In this document: positions 17,453 to 20,493 of the stretch, piece after piece | Layout: every line of letters begins with the position of its first letter | Position numbering within the stretch: position 1 is the first letter of the stretch | NCBI GenBank assembly: GCA_001579985.1 | Contig: LRSR01009085.1 | Span: forward strand, 1-20,493 | DNA length: 20,493 bases | Origin: Hypsibius dujardini | Lineage: Eukaryota; Tardigrada; Eutardigrada; Parachela; Hypsibiidae | Direction of reading: 5' to 3' | Made by a program: the position numbers and the translations under genes | Notes under the pieces: generated by a model | What the model saw: only the letters and a program-made list of their open reading frames with translations | Databases searched by the model: none | Told to the model about the DNA's origin: nothing

Positions 17453-17569
17453 TAGACAGGGACAGTCGTAGTGGAGTGGAACGTGTGCACGGCTGTGTGC
17501 ACCGTGCACACAGCACAAGCGCCGCGTGGCCGATTAAACCTTCCACAGCTCGTACGCTGTCCCTGTCTA
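17453..17569. mobile_element. 113 bp MITE-like element flanked by TA
   Basis: GACAGGGACAG at 17455-17465 is exactly inverted as CTGTCCCTGTC at 17557-17567, and each end is flanked by TA (17453-17454 and 17568-17569). This is the arrangement expected from a Tc1/mariner-type non-autonomous insertion. The interior holds a second palindrome, GTGTGCACGG...CCGTGCACAC. There is no coding capacity. It lies between the convergent TRAPPC9 and VPS37A genes. Confidence 0.65.
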
Positions 17570-17895
17570 TAGAGTATACTCGTTTTCTTTCTTTCGTTTA
17601 TGATTTGATTTTCTGACGATTTTTGACAAAGTTTTATTTCCTTTTTGTTGTTAATTTTAAGCCTTGCCAATCTAGTAAACTGTGTCACATGTTTATTAGT
17701 CCACCTAATTAGTTGTTTGACTTGTCGTTTAAAATAAACTTCAGGTGGAGCCTTCGTAATGGGTTTATGCAGTAAATCATACTGGATTTCATTACTCGTT
17801 TTACGTCCTCGATTTTTTGCGACCTCGCTACCACCCTCAGACAAATACCGTTGACTCCTACTTGCGTATTGACGTTGATCGGGGAACGTTAATGG

Positions 17896-18088
17896 CAAAC
17901 AGACATACAGGCAGACAGACCGACACACACAGGCGGATGTAAAGACAGACTGACAGACACACAGACAAGCAGATATCCAGACAGACAGACATACAGACAG
18001 ACAGACAGATATCCAGGCAGACAGACAGACAGACAGACAGATAGGCAGACAGACAGATAGGCAGATAGGCAGACAGCCAAACAGGCAC
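17896..18088. repeat. (CAGA)n array between TRAPPC9 and VPS37A
   Basis: CAGA array with ATATCCAGA, CACA and ATAGG variants in the convergent intergenic region. Confidence 0.9.
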
Positions 18089-18439
18089 GTTCCCCTCTCA
18101 CTGCAATAGTCTGTTTGCTCGGTGGCATTCGATGATCCAAGTAGACCGTTGATCCAAGTAGAAGCAGTTAATGCCGTTACTAACCAAAAGCATTTGTATG
18201 CAAAAGATATTGACCTGAATGCAAATGCTCACTGAAAAAAAACCGGTGCTACTGCTAATAAGACATAAAGTTAAAGACCATAAAGCCATGGCTATCAACG
18301 ATCACAACTTTTCCAACTAGTACTGCTGGGCTGCCACAAAGTAAGAGGAAGAAAAAGCATATTTAAAAAGAATGCAACTACCAATTAAGAAATAATCCAC
18401 TATGTCCCACGGGAGCTTAACCGACACACAAGACTGCTA
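18089..18439. other. Intergenic DNA, presumed VPS37A 3' flank
   Basis: No gene was recognised. A direct repeat GTAGACCGTTGATCCAAGTAGA is hinted at near 18140-18162 (GATCCAAGTAGA occurs twice). No clear AATAAA for VPS37A was found on the minus strand in this stretch. Confidence 0.5.
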
Positions 18440-18649
18440 TTAAAAGGAGTTTTGCACTTGGCGGCCAAACAGATCGTCCGTAGCCTTTCTCGTGTGCGCC
18501 AGCTTTCGTTTCTCGAGGAAATTGCCCAAAAACGCATCAAGGTCCATTTTGCCTGCAACCCAGGAAGTCGCGATACAGAGGCGGACAAAAAGAAGGCGGT
18601 TAACATTATAAAACCGCACCAGCCAAATATGTCATCAGTAAAATCATAA

Positions 18650-18718
<69 letters not shown>

Positions 18719-20214
18719 CAAACGCGATCGGCGATAGAATACTGTCTACTGAAGCTATCCGCAATTTGCAAATGGATTCCTTATTTTTGTCACATTCAGC
18801 AAGATCGGTCGTCTGACGAGTAGAATCTAACATACCGGCAATGAACTCTTCCGCGACGGCATCCGATTGCATCTCCGCCTCGGCAGCGGCGATCCGAATC
18901 TGCTCCTGTATCATCTGCGGGTCAAATTGCTGCGCCAGCGTTTCCTGCTGCCGTTGAAGGTCGTCAAATTCCTGGCGCAGTTCCCCGGCCGTCGAGTACT
19001 GACGATAATCAGACACACGAATGACAATCAACCGAAAAAAATTCCCAAGGCGTTCTATTTTACCAGATCAAACAGCTTGGACTTCTTTTCCTCTAGGAAC
19101 GGCTTCCTCGCCATGTTCTCCACTGCAGATGGATCCATTTACCACAAGTTGGACAAACAAATTTCGATCAGACTGTTTTAGATAGGCTTACATGCGACAA
19201 TACGGTTCAATTCAGACAGGCGCTTGGCCTCGTCCTTCAAGGAAGCGATCACAGGGGCGGTTGCCATTTTGTCCCATAACACCTGGTCTTCCGTGCTGTC
19301 CAGCAAAGCTTGTAGATCCGTATCACTGGCGAAAAAGATTAAGAGAACTAGATAACATGGGCACCTATTGCACAGACTCTACCGTACCTCATAGTCATGA
19401 CTTCCGGGAAGTTATCGCTGACAGAGCTCCACATCGGCTGGGATGTTTGATGTGTCAATGTGGTCTGCGAATCAAAAACACACCTCATGTCTACCGGTCT
19501 CACTGCCTAGCCGTCTGTCTGTCTGTCTGTCTATCTGTCTGCCTGTCTGGCCGTCTGCCTGTCTGGCCGTCTGCCTGTCTGGCCGTCTGCCTGTCTGGCC
19601 GTCTGCCTGTCTGCCTGTCTGGCCGTCTGCCTGTCTGGCCGTCTGCCTGTCTGGCCGTCTGCCTGCCTGTCTGTCTGTCTGTCTCTCTGTCTGTCTCTCT
19701 GTCTGTCTCTCTGCCTGCCTGCCTGTCTCTGTCTGTCTGACCGTGGGAAATGGCGGAAACGTCGCTGGTGAATCGGATCGCCGCGGAAGAGTCACCGGTG
19801 GTTGACTGGGAAAGTTCGGATAGAGTGACGGTCCTGTGGAACTACCGAAGCCATTGTCCGGAGGCCTGGATAAAAGTGAAAAAGTGTAGCGGTATGCCTC
19901 GTTGGTCACTCATGTATCTACGAGGAAGACAACTCACGGAAAGTCACGTGGCATGAGAGGCGGATTTCGCTGGAACTCCTCGATCACTTCTGTAATGAGC
20001 CGTCCCAGATCGGAATGCATGTTGAACTGGAAGAGAAAGAGGAAAAAAGGGGAAAATTAGACCGAACATCGCTGACCGCGAAGCTTCAAACACAATTACC
20101 GCAGCCATTTTCGGAGAGTTGATGATCCCGGAGGAAGCTTCAACGAGAGTATGCGTGCCTTTCGGAGTGAGACGCAGTGATGGTGGCTCCCGCGGGAACA
20201 TCACGCCTAGAGTA
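18440..20214 (-). CDS. VPS37A: ESCRT-I subunit VPS37A-like (5' partial)
   Basis: Subunit of ESCRT-I, which sorts ubiquitinated cargo into multivesicular endosomes. Minus-strand exons in transcript order: 20214-20100, 20026-19938, 19865-19742, 19464-19388, 19325-19192, 19122-19064, 18998-18836, 18552-18440 (stop TAA at 18442-18440). All internal phases agree. The first two exons encode the end of the N-terminal UEV-like domain: MFPREPPSLRL, then INSPKMAA joined to FNMHSDLGRLI and EFQRNPPLM. A proline-rich linker follows (exon 3), then NFPEVMTMSDTDLQALL, which corresponds to the family's FPELSELS segment. The Mod(r) domain is a coiled coil (LRQEFDDLQRQQETLAQQF, EAEMQSDAVAEEFIAGKM) ending in FLEKRKLAHTRKATDDLF. 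The UEV-like N-terminus points to VPS37A rather than B, C or D. The exon 1 acceptor could instead be at 20206; more 5' exons lie outside the window. Confidence 0.9.
18649..18719. repeat. (CAGA)n array, last intron of VPS37A
   Basis: Uninterrupted GACA run of about 17 units within the 283 bp intron 18553-18835. It reads as CTGT on the gene's sense strand. Confidence 0.92.
19511..19739. repeat. (CTGT/CTGC)n array with 16 bp higher-order unit, VPS37A intron
   Basis: CTGT array with a recurrent CTGTCTGGCCGTCTGC unit (16 bp, about seven copies near 19545-19665). It fills the 277 bp intron 19465-19741. On the gene's sense strand it reads as CAGA, the opposite orientation from the array in the last intron. 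Confidence 0.9.
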
Positions 20215-20264
20215 CTGAGAGAAAAATAACAACACAGTGCAGTAACCACTTCGACAAAATCACT

Positions 20265-20453
20265 CCATCTCACCAATCAACCGATCAACTACCGAGCATT
20301 TGGTAAATCAACGAACCAACACACGCTGTGTCAATCAATCAATCAATCAATCAATCCATCTCACCAATCAACCGATCAACCACCGAGCATTTGGCAAATC
20401 AACGAACCAACACACGCTGTGTCAATCAATCAATCAATCAATCACTCCATCTA
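20265..20453. repeat. 91 bp tandem repeat x2 with (ATCA)n, 5' VPS37A intron
   Basis: Two copies, starting at 20265 and 20356, of CCATCTCACCAATCAACCGATCAAC, CACCGAGCATTTGGCAAATC and ACGAACCAACACACGCTGTG (given in pieces), each ending in (ATCA)n. They differ at only two or three bases. The position, upstream of the first visible VPS37A exon, suggests an intron. Confidence 0.88.
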
Positions 20454-20493
20454 CACTGCTAGTCTAAACCTTTGACGAGATTTCCTTACATGT

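Noticed and set aside
17452-17928. Minus-strand 158-residue frame between the convergent genes
   Set aside because: No family resemblance. It overlaps the MITE-like element and the edge of a CAGA array, and looks like chance.
1-20493. A bacterial, phage or defence-type gene system
   Set aside because: All recognisable genes are intron-containing animal housekeeping genes. No prokaryotic gene, transposase, reverse transcriptase or integrase was seen.

Overview
This window is nuclear DNA from an animal. Five conserved eukaryotic genes are split by GT-AG introns, and spliced translation gives full-length animal-type proteins. I could not place the species. The compact gene order, the 60-90 bp minimal introns and the very large number of tetranucleotide repeats suggest a small-genome invertebrate, but that is inference only. 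Every exon below was joined by eye, using splice signals, reading phase and resemblance to known families. No RNA or database evidence was available.

Layout from left to right: (1) the 3' exons of an inositol-trisphosphate 3-kinase gene (+, to 1114); (2) a complete cytosolic arginyl-tRNA synthetase gene, RARS1 (+, 2020-6853, 13 exons, 669 aa); (3) a complete NDUFA11-type complex I subunit gene (+, 8112-10478, 5 exons, 208 aa); (4) a complete TRAPPC9/NIBP/Trs120 gene (+, 11532-17404, 9 exons, 1240 aa); (5) most of a VPS37A-type ESCRT-I gene (-, 20214 down to 18440, 5' end outside the window). Genes 1-4 run head to tail. TRAPPC9 and VPS37A converge. These are unrelated housekeeping genes (inositol signalling, translation, respiration, vesicle tethering, endosomal sorting); nothing suggests an operon or a shared pathway.

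The unusual content is the non-coding DNA. Introns fall into two classes. Those of 91 bp or less are plain. Nearly every intron of 179 bp or more is enlarged by a tandem array, a duplication or a long hairpin. Two tetranucleotide families dominate, CAGA/TCTG and ATCA/TGAT. The main points of interest are: an ATCA array that lies inside a coding exon of TRAPPC9 and is read as an N/Q-rich tract; a roughly 560 bp near-perfect inverted repeat in TRAPPC9 intron 1; three related hairpins in NDUFA11 intron 1; a 183 bp tandem duplication that copied part of RARS1 exon 2; six 61-62 bp repeats just upstream of NDUFA11; and a 113 bp MITE-like element flanked by TA between the convergent genes.

I found no bacterial, phage, CRISPR or defence system and no RNA gene I could support.
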